DNA of 64,000 nucleotides from Lautropia sp. (lineage in GTDB: Bacteria > Pseudomonadota > Gammaproteobacteria > Burkholderiales > Burkholderiaceae_E): assembly GCA_030530775.1 (NCBI GenBank), contig JAUMUG010000003.1, forward strand, positions 1 through 64,000, written 5' to 3'. The position numbers and the translations under genes are program-made. The notes beneath the pieces were generated by a model, which saw only the letters and a list, made by a program, of their open reading frames with translations, was not told the origin of the DNA and ran no database searches. Shown here piece by piece: positions 25,691 to 35,618 of the stretch; position 1 is the first letter of the stretch, and each line of letters starts with the position of its first letter.

Positions 25691-28162
25691 ATGAAAATTC
25701 CTGAGAAGTGGTTGCGGCACTATTGCAATCCGCCGCTGGATGGCGCCGGCCTGGACCATCTGCTGACGATGGGCGGGTTGGAAGTCGAAGCGCGCGAGCC
25801 GGTGGCGGGCGCGTTTTCCGGGGTGGTGGTGGCGCGTATCGTCACCGCCGCCAAGCATCCCGATGCGGATCGTCTGCAGGTCTGTGAGGTCGACGTCGGC
25901 CAGGATGCGCCGGTGCAGATCGTCTGCGGTGCACCCAACGCCCGCGCCGGGCTGGTGACGGCATGCGCGTTGCCGGGCGCGGTGCTGCCCGGCGATTTCC
26001 GGATCAAGAAGACCAAGATGCGCGGTGTGGAGAGCGCCGGCATGCTGTGCTCGGGTCGCGAGCTGGGTATGGGCGAGGATCACAGTGGCATCCTCGAGTT
26101 GCCGGCCGATCTGAGTCCTGGCGCTGATCTGCGTACGGCACTCGATCTGGACGAAGAGGTCTTTGAACTGAAGCTGACACCGAATCTGGCACATTGCATG
26201 TCGGTGACCGGCGTGGCGCGTGAGGTGGCGGCGCTGGCTGATGCCGCCTACGTGGGGCCGCCGATGGCAGCGGTGCCGGCCGTGATCGAGGACCGGGTGC
26301 CGGTCAGCATCGAAGATCCCGAGCTGTGCGGCCGCTTTGCCGGTCGTGTCATCCGTGGTGTGAATGCCAGGGCCGAAACGCCCACCTGGATGAAACAGCG
26401 GCTGGAGCGGGCTGGTCAGCGCTCGATCTCGGCGCTGGTCGATATTTCGAACTATGTGCTGCTGGAGCTGGGCCGGCCGACCCATATCTTCGATCTGGCC
26501 AAGCTGCGTGGCGACCGGATCGTGGTGCGCTGGGGGCGACAGGGCGAAGCGCTGAAGCTGCTCAACGAGCAAAGCGTGGCGGTGGGGCCGGATGCACAGG
26601 GTCTGCCGGCCGGCGTGGTCTGCGATGCCGAAGGGCCGGTCAGTCTGGCCGGCATCATGGGTGGTGACGGCACGGCAGTCAGTCTCGAGACGACCGACGT
26701 CTATTTGGAAGCAGCGTTCTGGTGGCCCGATGCCATCATGGGGCGGCCGCGCCGCTACAACTTCACCACCGATGCTGCGCAGCGTTTCGAGCGCGGCGTC
26801 GATGCCGAAAGCGTGGTCGAACATCTCGAGTACCTGAGCCAGTTGGTGCTGGCGATCTGTGGCGGCCGGCCCGGCCCGGTCGATGATCAGCTGATCGCTC
26901 TGCCCGAGCGGACGCCGGTACGGTTGCGTCTGTCCCGGCTGCGTCGGGTCAGCGGTCTGCTGCTGAGCGCCGAGGATTGCGAAAACGTCTTCCGCCGGCT
27001 GGCGTTGCCTTTCGAGCGTCTGGATACGCTGGCCGCTGCGGCCGATCCCTGCAAGCCGTCGGCGGCCGGGGATGTGGTGTTTGCCGTCACGCCGCCGGGA
27101 CGTCGCTTCGATCTGACGATCGAGGAGGATCTGATCGAGGAGGTGATCCGCCTCCATGGCTACGAGCGGATTCCGACCCGGGCGCCGACGGCACGCATCG
27201 GTATGCGTCCCGCGCCCGAGCGTCACCTGGACACCAGCACGTTGAAGCGGCGCTGGGCCGGCCGCGATTATCAGGAAGTGGTCAACTTCAGCTTCGTGGC
27301 GCGGGCCGATGACCAGCGTTTTTCGCCGGATGTGGAGCCGATTCCGGTGATGAACCCCATCGCCGAGCACCTGAACGTGATGCGCACCTCGACCTGGAGC
27401 GGATTGCTCGACAACCTGCGCCACAACCTGAACCGCAAGGCTGAACGGGTGCGTCTGTTCGAAGTGGGTCGGGTCTATCTGCCGCAGCTCGACCAACCGG
27501 CCGGTCCACTGGCGCTGGCGGGCATTGCCCAGCCGCTGCGTCTGGGTGTGCTGGCCTATGGTCCGGCTCTTGAGCCGCAATGGGCTGCTGCCGCTCGCCC
27601 GGTCGATTTTTTCGATCTGAAGGGTGATCTGGCCGCTGCGCATCCGGAGATTCCGATGGTGTTCACGGCGGCGGTGCATCCGGCGCTGCATCCCGGGCAG
27701 TCGGCGCGTGTTTCACTGCCCGACGGTACACCACTGGGCTGGATCGGTGCGTTGCATCCGATGCTGATCGAGGCGCTGGATTTGCCCGGTTCGGTCTTGC
27801 TGGCGGAGTTGGACTGGGTACTGCTGCAGCAGCGTGAGCTGGCGCTGTATCAACGGGTCAGTCGTTTTCCTCCCGTCATCCGTGACATGGCTGTCGTTCT
27901 GGATGAACAGGTTGCCGCTGCGGCGGTGCTGGACGAAATCCACGCCGTGGTGACTTCCGATCCTGATGCAGTCTGCGTCAAACACGTCAGGCTGTTTGAC
28001 GAATACCGCGGTAAGGGTTTGGAAAATAAGGAGAAAAGTCTTGCGTTCCGCCTCTGGATGCAACATACTGACCGCACATTGAGCGATGCCGAAGTGGACA
28101 GTGTGCAAGCCATAGTGCTCGAACGGTTGGCACGGCGCTTCAAGGCTCGGCTCAGGACCTGA
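25691..28162 (+). CDS. pheT: Phenylalanyl-tRNA synthetase beta subunit
   Basis: The 823-residue beta subunit contributes tRNA recognition and editing of mischarged tyrosine. Domains in order: the EMAP-like tRNA-binding fold (residues 40-150, with VCEVDVGQDAPVQIVCGAPN), the B3/B4 editing region (SALVDISNYVLLELGRPTH and GIMGG), the B5 domain, the catalytic-like domain (IEEDLIEEVIRLHGYERIP) and the C-terminal anticodon-binding domain (RFPPVIRDMAVVLD). It starts at the ATG of MKIPEKWLRHY. About 219 bases separate it from pheS, more than usual for this pair. Confidence 0.97.
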   Translation: MKIPEKWLRHYCNPPLDGAGLDHLLTMGGLEVEAREPVAGAFSGVVVARIVTAAKHPDADRLQVCEVDVGQDAPVQIVCGAPNARAGLVTACALPGAVLPGDFRIKKTKMRGVESAGMLCSGRELGMGEDHSGILELPADLSPGADLRTALDLDEEVFELKLTPNLAHCMSVTGVAREVAALADAAYVGPPMAAVPAVIEDRVPVSIEDPELCGRFAGRVIRGVNARAETPTWMKQRLERAGQRSISALVDISNYVLLELGRPTHIFDLAKLRGDRIVVRWGRQGEALKLLNEQSVAVGPDAQGLPAGVVCDAEGPVSLAGIMGGDGTAVSLETTDVYLEAAFWWPDAIMGRPRRYNFTTDAAQRFERGVDAESVVEHLEYLSQLVLAICGGRPGPVDDQLIALPERTPVRLRLSRLRRVSGLLLSAEDCENVFRRLALPFERLDTLAAAADPCKPSAAGDVVFAVTPPGRRFDLTIEEDLIEEVIRLHGYERIPTRAPTARIGMRPAPERHLDTSTLKRRWAGRDYQEVVNFSFVARADDQRFSPDVEPIPVMNPIAEHLNVMRTSTWSGLLDNLRHNLNRKAERVRLFEVGRVYLPQLDQPAGPLALAGIAQPLRLGVLAYGPALEPQWAAAARPVDFFDLKGDLAAAHPEIPMVFTAAVHPALHPGQSARVSLPDGTPLGWIGALHPMLIEALDLPGSVLLAELDWVLLQQRELALYQRVSRFPPVIRDMAVVLDEQVAAAAVLDEIHAVVTSDPDAVCVKHVRLFDEYRGKGLENKEKSLAFRLWMQHTDRTLSDAEVDSVQAIVLERLARRFKARLRT

Positions 28163-28351
28163 ACCTCCCGTCCTCTGTCACGACGCAGGCTGTTGGTCTG
28201 TGTCGGGATGTCGCTCATCCGTTGCGAGTGAAGGTGGTCAGGCGGTTTGTTTCGCTGGCGATTCTTGCCGGCGGGATTGTTTTCGATACTCGCAATGGTT
28301 CAGAACGAATCAAAACCAGAACTCGCCGATACCACCGGAGCCGGGCGGGGC

Positions 28352-28735
28352 ATGGACGAGCCCTTGGGGGCGCTGGGCAAGCCAACCTTTACGTTGACCA
28401 AGGCAGCCCTGGCCGATATGCTGTTCGAGCGGGTAGGGCTCAACAAGCGTGAGGCCAAGGATATGGTCGAGACCTTCTTCGAGGAGATCAGCGCGGCTCT
28501 GATCCGCGGCGAAAGCGTCAAGCTGTCGGGCTTTGGCAACTTCCAGTTGCGCGACAAGCAGCAACGGCCTGGGCGCAATCCCAAGACCGGTGAAGAAATC
28601 CCGATCTCGGCCCGCCGGGTGGTAACCTTTCATGCGTCGCAGAAGCTGAAGGCGCAAATCGATGCTCCCCGTCGTGGTCAGGCCTCGCTGTCATCCCTGT
28701 CTCTCGATCCGCATTCGGACCACACTGAATCATGA
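28352..28735 (+). CDS. ihfA: Integration host factor alpha subunit
   Basis: DNA-bending protein, active as a heterodimer with IhfB. The 127-residue product shows [54 protein letters not shown] and [20 protein letters not shown]. The start at 28352 ([10 protein letters not shown]) gives a standard N-terminus; upstream ATGs at 28295 and 28247 would add non-conserved residues. The acidic/Ser-rich tail after KLKAQID is longer than in E. coli. It sits directly after pheT, as in most proteobacteria. Confidence 0.95.
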   Translation: MDEPLGALGKPTFTLTKAALADMLFERVGLNKREAKDMVETFFEEISAALIRGESVKLSGFGNFQLRDKQQRPGRNPKTGEEIPISARRVVTFHASQKLKAQIDAPRRGQASLSSLSLDPHSDHTES

Positions 28736-29154
28736 GCGCATCTTCCGCAGCCAAAACCGACACGCGGACCGTTCTGCCCCCGATCCCGGCCAAACGCTAT
28801 TTCACCATCGGCGAGGTATCCGATCTGTGTGGCGTCAAGCCTCATGTCCTGCGCTACTGGGAGCAGGAATTCACACAGTTGCGCCCGATGAAGCGCCGGG
28901 GCAATCGTCGCTACTATCAGCACCATGAGGTGCTGCTGATCCGCCGCATCCGTGAGCTGCTCTATGAGCACGGTTTCACCATCAGCGGTGCCCGCAACCG
29001 GTTGGCCGAAACCGTTCAGCCCGGCCGCAAGAAGGAAGCCGAATTCGCCCAGCCGGTCGACATCACGCTCAACATGCGTCAGTCCGACGTCGAATCGATC
29101 CGCCAGGATCTGTTGGTGGCGCTGGAACTGCTGCGCGACGTGCCGTCGAACTGA
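28732..29154 (+). CDS. MerR-family transcriptional regulator
   Basis: A 140-residue regulator with an N-terminal winged helix ([40 protein letters not shown]) and a short coiled-coil C-terminus. It lacks the cysteines of metal-sensing MerR proteins, so its effector is unknown. Its ATG overlaps the ihfA stop (ATGA), implying coupled translation. The ihfA-merR pair next to pheT is conserved in betaproteobacteria. Confidence 0.9.
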   Translation: MSASSAAKTDTRTVLPPIPAKRYFTIGEVSDLCGVKPHVLRYWEQEFTQLRPMKRRGNRRYYQHHEVLLIRRIRELLYEHGFTISGARNRLAETVQPGRKKEAEFAQPVDITLNMRQSDVESIRQDLLVALELLRDVPSN

Positions 29155-29295
29155 GACACTGGCATTCAGGGCTGGCTTGCCGGCCGATGATCGGCAAGGG
29201 TTGCCGCGGTCGGGTCGACACGTCGGCAGTCGCGAAAGCTGTTCAGCGCTTCACTGTCTGTCCTCATTCAGCGTTTCCGGGTCTGCCATACCCAT

Positions 29296-29320
29296 GAAAG
29301 CCCGCTCGAGCGGGCTTTTC
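29296..29320. terminator. Bidirectional terminator between merR and ilvD
   Basis: GAAAGCCCGCTC/GAGCGGGCTTTTC is a near-perfect palindrome with T runs on both strands. It ends the rightward pheT-ihfA-merR transcript and the leftward ilvD transcript. Confidence 0.9.
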
Positions 29321-29341
29321 TGCATCCACCGCCGGGCGGTG

Positions 29342-31198
29342 TCACTCCAGCTTCGACAGATCGCGCACGGCGCCCTGGTCGGCGCTGGTGGCGAGCTTGG
29401 CGTAGGCTTTGAGGGCGGCAGAGACCCGGCGCTTGCGTGGCTGGGCCGGCTTCCAGCCGGCGGCATCCTGTTCCGTGCGTCGCCGGGCCAGTTCATCGTC
29501 GCTCAGCAGCACATCGATGCGGCGCTTGGGGATGTCGATCAGAATGCGGTCACCATCACGGACCAGACCGATGGCGCCGCCGGCAGCCGCCTCGGGAGAA
29601 ACGTGACCGATCGACAGGCCCGAGGTGCCGCCGGAGAAACGGCCGTCGGTCAGCAGGGCACAGCGTGTGCCCAGACCCTTCGATTTGATGTAGCTGGTTG
29701 GGTAGAGCATCTCCTGCATGCCGGGGCCGCCTTTGGGGCCTTCGTAGCGGATCACCACCACATCGCCGGCCACCACCTCGTTGCCGAGGATGCTCTCGAC
29801 TGCCGAATCCTGCGATTCGAAGACACGGGCGCGGCCTTCGAAGACCAGCAGGCTTTCGTCGACACCGGCGGTTTTCACCACACAGCCGTTCTCGGCGATA
29901 TTGCCGAACAGTACGGCCAGACCGCCTTCCTTGGAGTAGGCGTTGTCATGGGAGCGGATGCAGCCTTCCTGGCGGTCCAGATCCAGACTCGGCCAGCGAT
30001 TGTTCTGGCTGAAGGCGGTTTGGGTGGGGGTACCGCCCGGGCCGGCCAGGTAGAAGGTCTTGACCTCTTGTGTCGGGTTGCGGGCGATGTCCCACGTGTC
30101 CAACGCGTCCTTCATGGTCGGCGCATGGACGGTGGGGACATCGGTATGCAGCCTGCCGGCACGGTCGAGTTCGCCGAGGATGGCCATGATGCCGCCGGCG
30201 CGATGTACGTCTTCGATATGGTATTTATTGGTGTTGGGCGCCACCTTGCACAGCTGCGGCACCAGGCGTGACAGCCGATCGATGTCTTTCATGGTGAAGT
30301 CGATGCCGGCCTCCTGCGCCACGGCCAGCAGATGCAGGATGGTGTTGGTCGAGCCGCCCATCGCGATGTCCAGCGTCATCGCGTTCTCGAAGGCCTTGAA
30401 GCCCACGGCACGCGGCAGCACGCGCTCGTCGTCCTGCTCGTAGTAGCGACGGGCCAGTTCGACGATCGTCCTGCCGGCACGCTTGAAGAGCTGCTCGCGA
30501 TCGGCATGGGTGGCCACCACCGTGCCATTGCCGGGCAGACTCAGGCCCAGCGCTTCGGTCAGACAGTTCATCGAGTTGGCCGTGAACATGCCCGAACAGC
30601 TGCCACAGGTCGGACAGGCCGAGCGTTCGACGGCGCTCACTTCGTCATCGCTGACCTTGTCGTCGGCTGCCATCACCATGGCGTCGACCAGATCGAGTTT
30701 CTTGATCCGGATGGTCTGGGTGTCGGCCCCGGCCAGCCGGAGTTTGCCGGCTTCCATGGGGCCGCCCGAGACGAAGATCGCCGGAATGTTCAAGCGCATG
30801 GCGGCCATCAGCATGCCCGGGGTGATCTTGTCACAGTTGGAGATGCAGATCAGCGCGTCGGCACAGTGGGCGTTGACCATGTACTCGACCGAATCGGCGA
30901 TGATGTCGCGGCTGGGCAGCGAATAGAGCATACCATCGTGGCCCATTGCAATGCCGTCGTCGACCGCAATGGTGTTGAATTCCTTGGCGACGCCGCCGGC
31001 GGCTTCGATCTCGCGGGCGACCAGTTGGCCCATGTCCTTCAGGTGCACGTGTCCAGGCACGAACTGGGTGAAGCTGTTGGCCACTGCGATGATCGGTTTG
31101 GTGAAGTCCTCGTCCTTCATGCCGGTGGCACGCCACAGCGAACGTGCCCCTGCCATGTTGCGACCGGCGGTGGAGGTTTTGGAGCGATAGACGGGCAT
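29342..31198 (-). CDS. ilvD: Dihydroxy-acid dehydratase
   Basis: Fe-S enzyme of valine and isoleucine synthesis, converting dihydroxy acids to 2-keto acids. The 618-residue protein carries the cluster cysteines in [12 protein letters not shown] and [18 protein letters not shown], and [15 protein letters not shown] and [17 protein letters not shown] near the active site. Its length and motifs fit the 4Fe-4S E. coli type. Start is the ATG at 31198 ([10 protein letters not shown]), with AGGA eight bases upstream. The frame runs open far upstream, through the tRNA-Pro gene, but that is fortuitous. Confidence 0.97.
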   Translation of the reverse strand: MPVYRSKTSTAGRNMAGARSLWRATGMKDEDFTKPIIAVANSFTQFVPGHVHLKDMGQLVAREIEAAGGVAKEFNTIAVDDGIAMGHDGMLYSLPSRDIIADSVEYMVNAHCADALICISNCDKITPGMLMAAMRLNIPAIFVSGGPMEAGKLRLAGADTQTIRIKKLDLVDAMVMAADDKVSDDEVSAVERSACPTCGSCSGMFTANSMNCLTEALGLSLPGNGTVVATHADREQLFKRAGRTIVELARRYYEQDDERVLPRAVGFKAFENAMTLDIAMGGSTNTILHLLAVAQEAGIDFTMKDIDRLSRLVPQLCKVAPNTNKYHIEDVHRAGGIMAILGELDRAGRLHTDVPTVHAPTMKDALDTWDIARNPTQEVKTFYLAGPGGTPTQTAFSQNNRWPSLDLDRQEGCIRSHDNAYSKEGGLAVLFGNIAENGCVVKTAGVDESLLVFEGRARVFESQDSAVESILGNEVVAGDVVVIRYEGPKGGPGMQEMLYPTSYIKSKGLGTRCALLTDGRFSGGTSGLSIGHVSPEAAAGGAIGLVRDGDRILIDIPKRRIDVLLSDDELARRRTEQDAAGWKPAQPRKRRVSAALKAYAKLATSADQGAVRDLSKLE

Positions 31199-31540
31199 GG
31201 GGGATTCCTGCAGATATGACTGAACGATGATTGGATGGCCACCGCCGACACCGGCCTCGGAGGGCGGCCTGGTGATGGAGGATGGCGCCCGATCCGGTGC
31301 TTTCACCACGGTCTCGAGCCCTGCAGGAGACCGGAAGGAAGCCCGGGCTTGTGCCGGACTCGGCACCTGGTGTTTGGACGGCCCAGGCTCGGACCTGGCT
31401 GGCGTTGCTCGGCCCCGGAATCGATCAGGGCCGGGCGCTGGGCCAGCGATGCAGAAGTGTAAAACGCTGCCGGTGGCACTACAACCGAAAGGAAGGAGGC
31501 GCGGATCGAGGCGACCGCCGCAATGGGCAGACCGTCGCAA
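31199..31540. other. ilvD upstream region
   Basis: About 340 bases between the tRNA-Pro terminator and ilvD. No gene is recognised and no branched-chain-amino-acid leader peptide is obvious. The ilvD promoter must lie here or upstream. Confidence 0.4.
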
Positions 31541-31573
31541 TAAAAAAGCCAACCCCGCGAAGGATTGGCTTTC
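31541..31573 (-). terminator. Rho-independent terminator of tRNA-Pro
   Basis: On the minus strand GAAAGCCAA pairs with TTGGCTTTT through a stem with a TTCG-containing loop, followed by a run of six T residues and ATT. Confidence 0.88.
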
Positions 31574-31583
31574 AGGAAAACCG

Positions 31584-31660
31584 TGGTCGGGACGGAGTGA
31601 TTCGAACACTCGACCCCTTGCACCCCATGCAAGTACGCTACCAGACTGCGCTACGCCCCG
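31584..31660 (-). tRNA. tRNA-Pro (anticodon GGG)
   Basis: A 77-base cloverleaf on the minus strand. The acceptor CGGGGCG pairs with CGTCCCG, followed by A and encoded CCA. The D arm is GCGCAGTCTGGTAGCGC-like, the anticodon stem CTTGC/GCAAG with loop ATGGGGT (anticodon GGG), and the T arm contains GTTCGAATC. It reads CCC and CCU. In related genomes a tRNA-Pro commonly follows ihfA-merR. Confidence 0.95.
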
Positions 31661-31671
31661 ACTAAAAACAC

Positions 31672-31702
31672 AGTATAGCATGTCCTGGCGGGGCAGAGGC
31701 AA
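31672..31702 (-). promoter_or_regulatory. Promoter of tRNA-Pro
   Basis: Minus strand: TTGCCT (31702-31697), 19 bases, then TGC-TATACT, an extended -10 (31680-31672). The predicted start lies a few bases before the tRNA. Confidence 0.6.
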
Positions 31703-31823
31703 GCCGTTGTACCGATCATTTGCTTTCTGTGCTGCACGGGCATTGCCGGCCAGCTCCGCTCCCACTCCCGCTTCGACGTCATCGAGTCCGGCGGTACGGA
31801 GTGTTTCCGGGCCGGCTCGAGGC

Positions 31824-34352
31824 TCAATGCTTGGTGTCGCCGCCGGCCAGACTGGGTTGCGGCGGTGTGCCGCCCCCCGTCGAAACGGCCACGCTCATCG
31901 TGTCCGATATCGGTGCGGATGGAGGCGTCGTCGGTGTGAAACCGGGCGTGACGCTGGTGGCATGGCGAGTACTGCGCAGCAGTACCGTCGAAGGTGGCTG
32001 ACGCTCGAACAGCTCGGCCAGCGGCATGGCCTTGCCGAAGAAATCGCCCTGCAGATAGGAGATGCCCAGATCGGTCAGCCGATGAAAGATGGCTGCGTTG
32101 TGGACGTGTTCGGCCACCGTGCGCAGTTTCAGCCGCTTGGCCACCCGCACCGTCGACAGGATGATCTCCTCGTCGATCGGGTTCGACATCAGGTTGCGGA
32201 CGAAAGAGCCGTCGATCTTCAGATAATCGAGTGGAAAACGCTTCAGATACTCGAAAGTGGCCAGACCGGTGCCGAAATCGTCCAGCGCGATGCCGAAGCC
32301 CTGTGCCTTCAGGTCATCGACCAGCCGCGAGGCAGCCGCGGGATTACGAATCGCTTCGCTTTCGGTGATCTCGAACACGACCTTGGCGGCCGGAATGGCG
32401 TAATTGGCACGTTGCTCGCGGATGAAGCCGGCGATGCTGTCGTCGCTCATGGTGGCGCCGGCCAGATTGATCGAGCATTTCCAGGTCAGTGCCAGTGCCT
32501 CGGGGTTGGAGGCCAGCCATTCGAAAGTACGGCGGATGACGGCGCGATCGAGCGGCACCGACATCTGCGCCTGGGAGGCCAGACTGAGGAATTCGGGTGG
32601 GCGGATCAGTTGTCCGTCGCGGTCGCGCAGTCGGGTCAGCACCTCGTAGGACCGCATCAGTGCCGGCGCTTCGGGATCGACCAATGGTTGCGCATACAGG
32701 TCGATCCGGTCGTTGCGGATCGCTTCGCGGATGTGCTCGATCTTTTTCCGGTGGGCGCGACGTGCTTCGATCATCGTCTGCGACAGTGGCTCGACGAACA
32801 ATTGCGGATCTCGGATACTGGCAGCGATCGCTTGGGCATCGGACAAGGCCGACAGACAATCCTCGCTGCTGATCTGTGAGTCGGGGTCGAGCAGCAGGCC
32901 TCCGATATGGCACTGCAGACGGATGCTGCCGTGTTCGGTCAGAAAGACCTGGCCACTGAGGTGGGTGTAGATTTCGCGTGCGATGGCGCGAACCTGCGCC
33001 ACGGTTTCGGCATGGGCCAGCAGTGTGTAGCGTCCGGCCGAGAGACGTGCCGCAAGATGGGTACTGGGCTGCTGAATCAGCAACTGGGCCGTGGATTGCT
33101 CCAGCTGTATGGCCTCGACGGTGCCGCACAGGTCGTGGATGGCGTCGTAGTTGCTGATGTGGAGACCGATCAGCCCGTAGCGGGGACGCTGGTTCGAGGC
33201 CAGTCGATCGCTCAGTTCGGACAGCAGTCCGCGGTCGTTCAGCAAGCCGGTGCTCATATCCTGGCGGGCCTGCTGCGATATACGCTGTAGTGCGATACTG
33301 CGGTCGGCTGCCAGCGCCTGCAGCACCAGGGCCGCCAGCGCGGTGCAACACAACAGCAGCGAGACACTGACCGTACTGCCGAAGGCCGGACCATTCTCGG
33401 TGCTGACGGCATACGCTCGGCTGGCCAGCAACGGCAGGCCGGCAATCAGCAGGGTGTAGGCATCGGCGCGGCCGCCGTTCTGCGAAGCGGCCATCCAGAT
33501 CATGGGCACGAATACACCGAACAGCACCAGACCGGCATAGTCATCGTGGCCGAAGCGATGCAGGACGTAGGCGATGCCTGCAATGGCCAGTACCATGAGC
33601 ACGGCCGGCATACTGAGCCGGGGCGCGGGGCTGTCGTCTTCATGAGTGAAGGCGGGCTTCATCAGCACCAGCAGGGCAGGGCTGATCAACAGCATACCCA
33701 GGGCATCGGCCAGCCAGGCGGCCAGAACGATCTGGGCAAAGCTATGGTGACTGAGTGCGTGGATCTCGGCGGTGCCGACCAGCAGCGCGAACAGTACGGC
33801 GTCGACTGGGGCCGAAATCAGCAGTGCAATGGCCAGATAGCGGCTGACGAAATCGAGGCGGTATTCGGGCGGTTTCCATTCACTCAGGCGGCGCAGGACG
33901 TGGATGGCCAGCCAGGGGCCGAAGATGGAGGCCAGCGTCAGGATGGCCGCATACTTGAGGTCGTGGGTGACGACAAAACCCCACAGACCGCCACCGAAGG
34001 CGGCCACCGGTAACCAGCGCACGCCGAAATACCAGCCCAGTGCAAAGGCCACGGCAGCGGAGGGCCAGATCAGCAGCTGATGGGTCGCCCCAGCCGAGAC
34101 GAACTGCGCCAGCAGGCAAAGTAGCAGGGCGAGACCGACCGCATGCAGGCACCGACTTGCCAGCGACAGGTTCTGAAAGTTACTGAGACGTTTCAAATCG
34201 CTTCCTTTCGGAGATGCGGGGTCAATCGTCCAGATGCCTGGTGCACAGCGACTCCCAATGAATCGTGATGCCGAAACGGCACCAGAGCTGCCTGTGCCGT
34301 CTTCCTTATCCACAAGCATAACCGCGGATAGGTTCGACACCATGATTTTCAA
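31824..34352 (-). CDS. MASE1-sensor EAL-domain cyclic-di-GMP phosphodiesterase
   Basis: An 842-residue membrane protein that probably hydrolyses c-di-GMP. Residues about 60-340 form a MASE1-type multi-pass sensor of about eight helices (starting [20 protein letters not shown]). Next comes a degenerate GGDEF domain: the signature region reads [12 protein letters not shown], so cyclase activity is unlikely. The EAL domain keeps its metal and catalytic residues: YEVLTRL (Glu), CSINLAG (Asn), FEITESE (Glu), [15 protein letters not shown] (Asp-Asp), LKIDGSFV (Lys) and YLQGDFFGK (Gln). The C-terminal 45 residues are Thr/Ser/Pro-rich. The TTG at 34196, preceded by GGAAG, would give a tidier start just before the first helix. 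Confidence 0.9.
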   Translation of the reverse strand: MKIMVSNLSAVMLVDKEDGTGSSGAVSASRFIGSRCAPGIWTIDPASPKGSDLKRLSNFQNLSLASRCLHAVGLALLLCLLAQFVSAGATHQLLIWPSAAVAFALGWYFGVRWLPVAAFGGGLWGFVVTHDLKYAAILTLASIFGPWLAIHVLRRLSEWKPPEYRLDFVSRYLAIALLISAPVDAVLFALLVGTAEIHALSHHSFAQIVLAAWLADALGMLLISPALLVLMKPAFTHEDDSPAPRLSMPAVLMVLAIAGIAYVLHRFGHDDYAGLVLFGVFVPMIWMAASQNGGRADAYTLLIAGLPLLASRAYAVSTENGPAFGSTVSVSLLLCCTALAALVLQALAADRSIALQRISQQARQDMSTGLLNDRGLLSELSDRLASNQRPRYGLIGLHISNYDAIHDLCGTVEAIQLEQSTAQLLIQQPSTHLAARLSAGRYTLLAHAETVAQVRAIAREIYTHLSGQVFLTEHGSIRLQCHIGGLLLDPDSQISSEDCLSALSDAQAIAASIRDPQLFVEPLSQTMIEARRAHRKKIEHIREAIRNDRIDLYAQPLVDPEAPALMRSYEVLTRLRDRDGQLIRPPEFLSLASQAQMSVPLDRAVIRRTFEWLASNPEALALTWKCSINLAGATMSDDSIAGFIREQRANYAIPAAKVVFEITESEAIRNPAAASRLVDDLKAQGFGIALDDFGTGLATFEYLKRFPLDYLKIDGSFVRNLMSNPIDEEIILSTVRVAKRLKLRTVAEHVHNAAIFHRLTDLGISYLQGDFFGKAMPLAELFERQPPSTVLLRSTRHATSVTPGFTPTTPPSAPISDTMSVAVSTGGGTPPQPSLAGGDTKH

Positions 34353-34593
34353 GGCGGCTTCGGGAAATGCCAGACGCTAGACGTCGGCTTGGAGCAACGC
34401 AACTGGGTCGTTTTGGCCTGTTTTTACGCCTCGGACCGTCAAGGAAGCGGAACGGTCGAAGGGTTGGCGGCAGACAGATCGATCACGATCGTTGTACGCA
34501 CGGTCAGTGTCGCTTCGGCCCAGGCGGCGGAAGCCTGGGGTGTGGATGGGTTCCGCCCGAAGTCGCCGGGCCTCGGCCCTCGAGCGTCGACAA

Positions 34594-34610
34594 ACCGGCG
34601 GACAGCCGGT
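34594..34610 (-). terminator. Possible terminator after the DUF3617 gene
   Basis: Minus strand ACCGGC-tgtcc-GCCGGT followed by TTGTC lies just past the stop codon at 34616. The T run is short, so this is tentative. Confidence 0.35.
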
Positions 34611-34615
34611 CGTCC

Positions 34616-35269
34616 TCAGCGCTGCTTCTTCGCCGCTTCGGGGCGCAGGGCACCATCCTGCATGTTCAGCACGCCCAGGCCGGGGATGGTCAGGTCACCA
34701 CTTTTCTGATTGTCCGGGCAGGGGCCAAGATAACGGGCCTCGACGAACTCGCGGTCTTCGCGCTTGTTGTTGGCCAGCGGCGGTGAATAGAAGACGAGGG
34801 TATCGATCCGATAACGTGTCTGAAAATCACCACTGGCGATCGATTGGTTGATGACGGTGCTGCGGGAGTCCTTACAGACCGATTCTGCGACCCAGTTGAT
34901 GCCGGAGCGCTTGAAGGGGCCGGCATTGCAGGCACCTTTCTTGCCGTTTTGCCGGTCCAGGTGCCTTTCCATGGTGTCGGTCTGCTCACCGACACAGAAC
35001 TGTACCGGGGGCACACCCAGCTGTTCGGAGGCACTGTTACGCAATTCCCACAATCCGGGGCGGCGACGTGGGAAATCGAGCCGGCCCGGGGTGGAGGGTC
35101 GGTCATGGGGCTCGACGATTTCGCTGTCGAGCGTCTGAGCCGCTTCCCGATCGACCTGTGTGATCCGGATGGGAGCAGGGGTGCCTGCCTGAGTGGCCAG
35201 GGCGTGGCCGGTGATGCCGGCACACAACGGAGGGAAAACGAAAACGGAGAGTCGCCGGGAGAGCTTCAC
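34616..35269 (-). CDS. DUF3617-family secreted protein
   Basis: A 217-residue protein with a signal peptide (MKLSRRLSVFVFPPLCAGITGHALA) and probable periplasmic location. The DUF3617 signature RPGLWELRNS is followed by the family's cysteine-containing segments (VQFCVGEQTD, GACNAGPFKRSG, AESVCKDS) and RYLGPCPDNQ; four to five cysteines could pair as disulfides. The family is widespread and of unknown function. It lies downstream of the prpD remnant on the same strand, about 15 bases away, with no visible link in function. Confidence 0.8.
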   Translation of the reverse strand: MKLSRRLSVFVFPPLCAGITGHALATQAGTPAPIRITQVDREAAQTLDSEIVEPHDRPSTPGRLDFPRRRPGLWELRNSASEQLGVPPVQFCVGEQTDTMERHLDRQNGKKGACNAGPFKRSGINWVAESVCKDSRSTVINQSIASGDFQTRYRIDTLVFYSPPLANNKREDREFVEARYLGPCPDNQKSGDLTIPGLGVLNMQDGALRPEAAKKQR

Positions 35270-35284
35270 AGAGCATTACCGAGT

Positions 35285-35618
35285 TCAGATGACGTAGAAA
35301 TCCACGTACTCGTTGACCGCCATTGCTTCGAGCTCTGATCCAGCGAGACGGTCAGAATGGCCGCCTGCCGTTTCTTCGGAAAGCGGCGTGCCAGCTTGGT
35401 CCGGAAACTTTCCTCGAGCAGTGGCACACCTTCCCGTCGACGCAGACGGTGGCCGATCGGTTATTCGACCACGATCTCATCGAACTTGCTGCCGTCCTTG
35501 AACTCGACGGTCAGCGCATTGGCGATCGAGCGTTTGGACGGGTCATGATAATCGTTCGTGAATCCGAGATCTTCCACGCAGACCATTTTTGCACGCAGCG
35601 CATCGATGCGTGGATCAG
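35285..35618 (-). pseudogene. prpD: 2-methylcitrate dehydratase PrpD, C-terminal remnant
   Basis: The minus strand encodes the last about 110 residues of PrpD: DPRIDALRAKMVCVEDLGFT, NDYHDPSKRSIANALTVEF, KDGSKFDEIVVE, then a TAA (35463-35461) where relatives have Tyr, then PIGHRLRRREGVPLLEESFR and TKLARRFPKKRQAAILTVSL. A frameshift near the end moves the rest (ELEAMAVNEYVDFYVI) into another frame, ending at the TGA at 35287-35285. About three quarters of the gene is missing; the upstream side is cut exactly where the neighbouring hypothetical gene ends. PrpD dehydrates 2-methylcitrate in propionate breakdown. This copy cannot work. Confidence 0.88.

Noticed and set aside
25604..27691. 695-codon open frame opposite pheT
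   Set aside because: Antisense shadow of a strongly coding gene in GC-rich DNA; composition dominated by His, Gln, Arg and Asp, with no family resemblance.
31199..31765. N-terminal extension making an 807-residue IlvD
   Set aside because: It would be read through tRNA-Pro and its terminator; the ATG at 31198 has a ribosome site and matches the family start.
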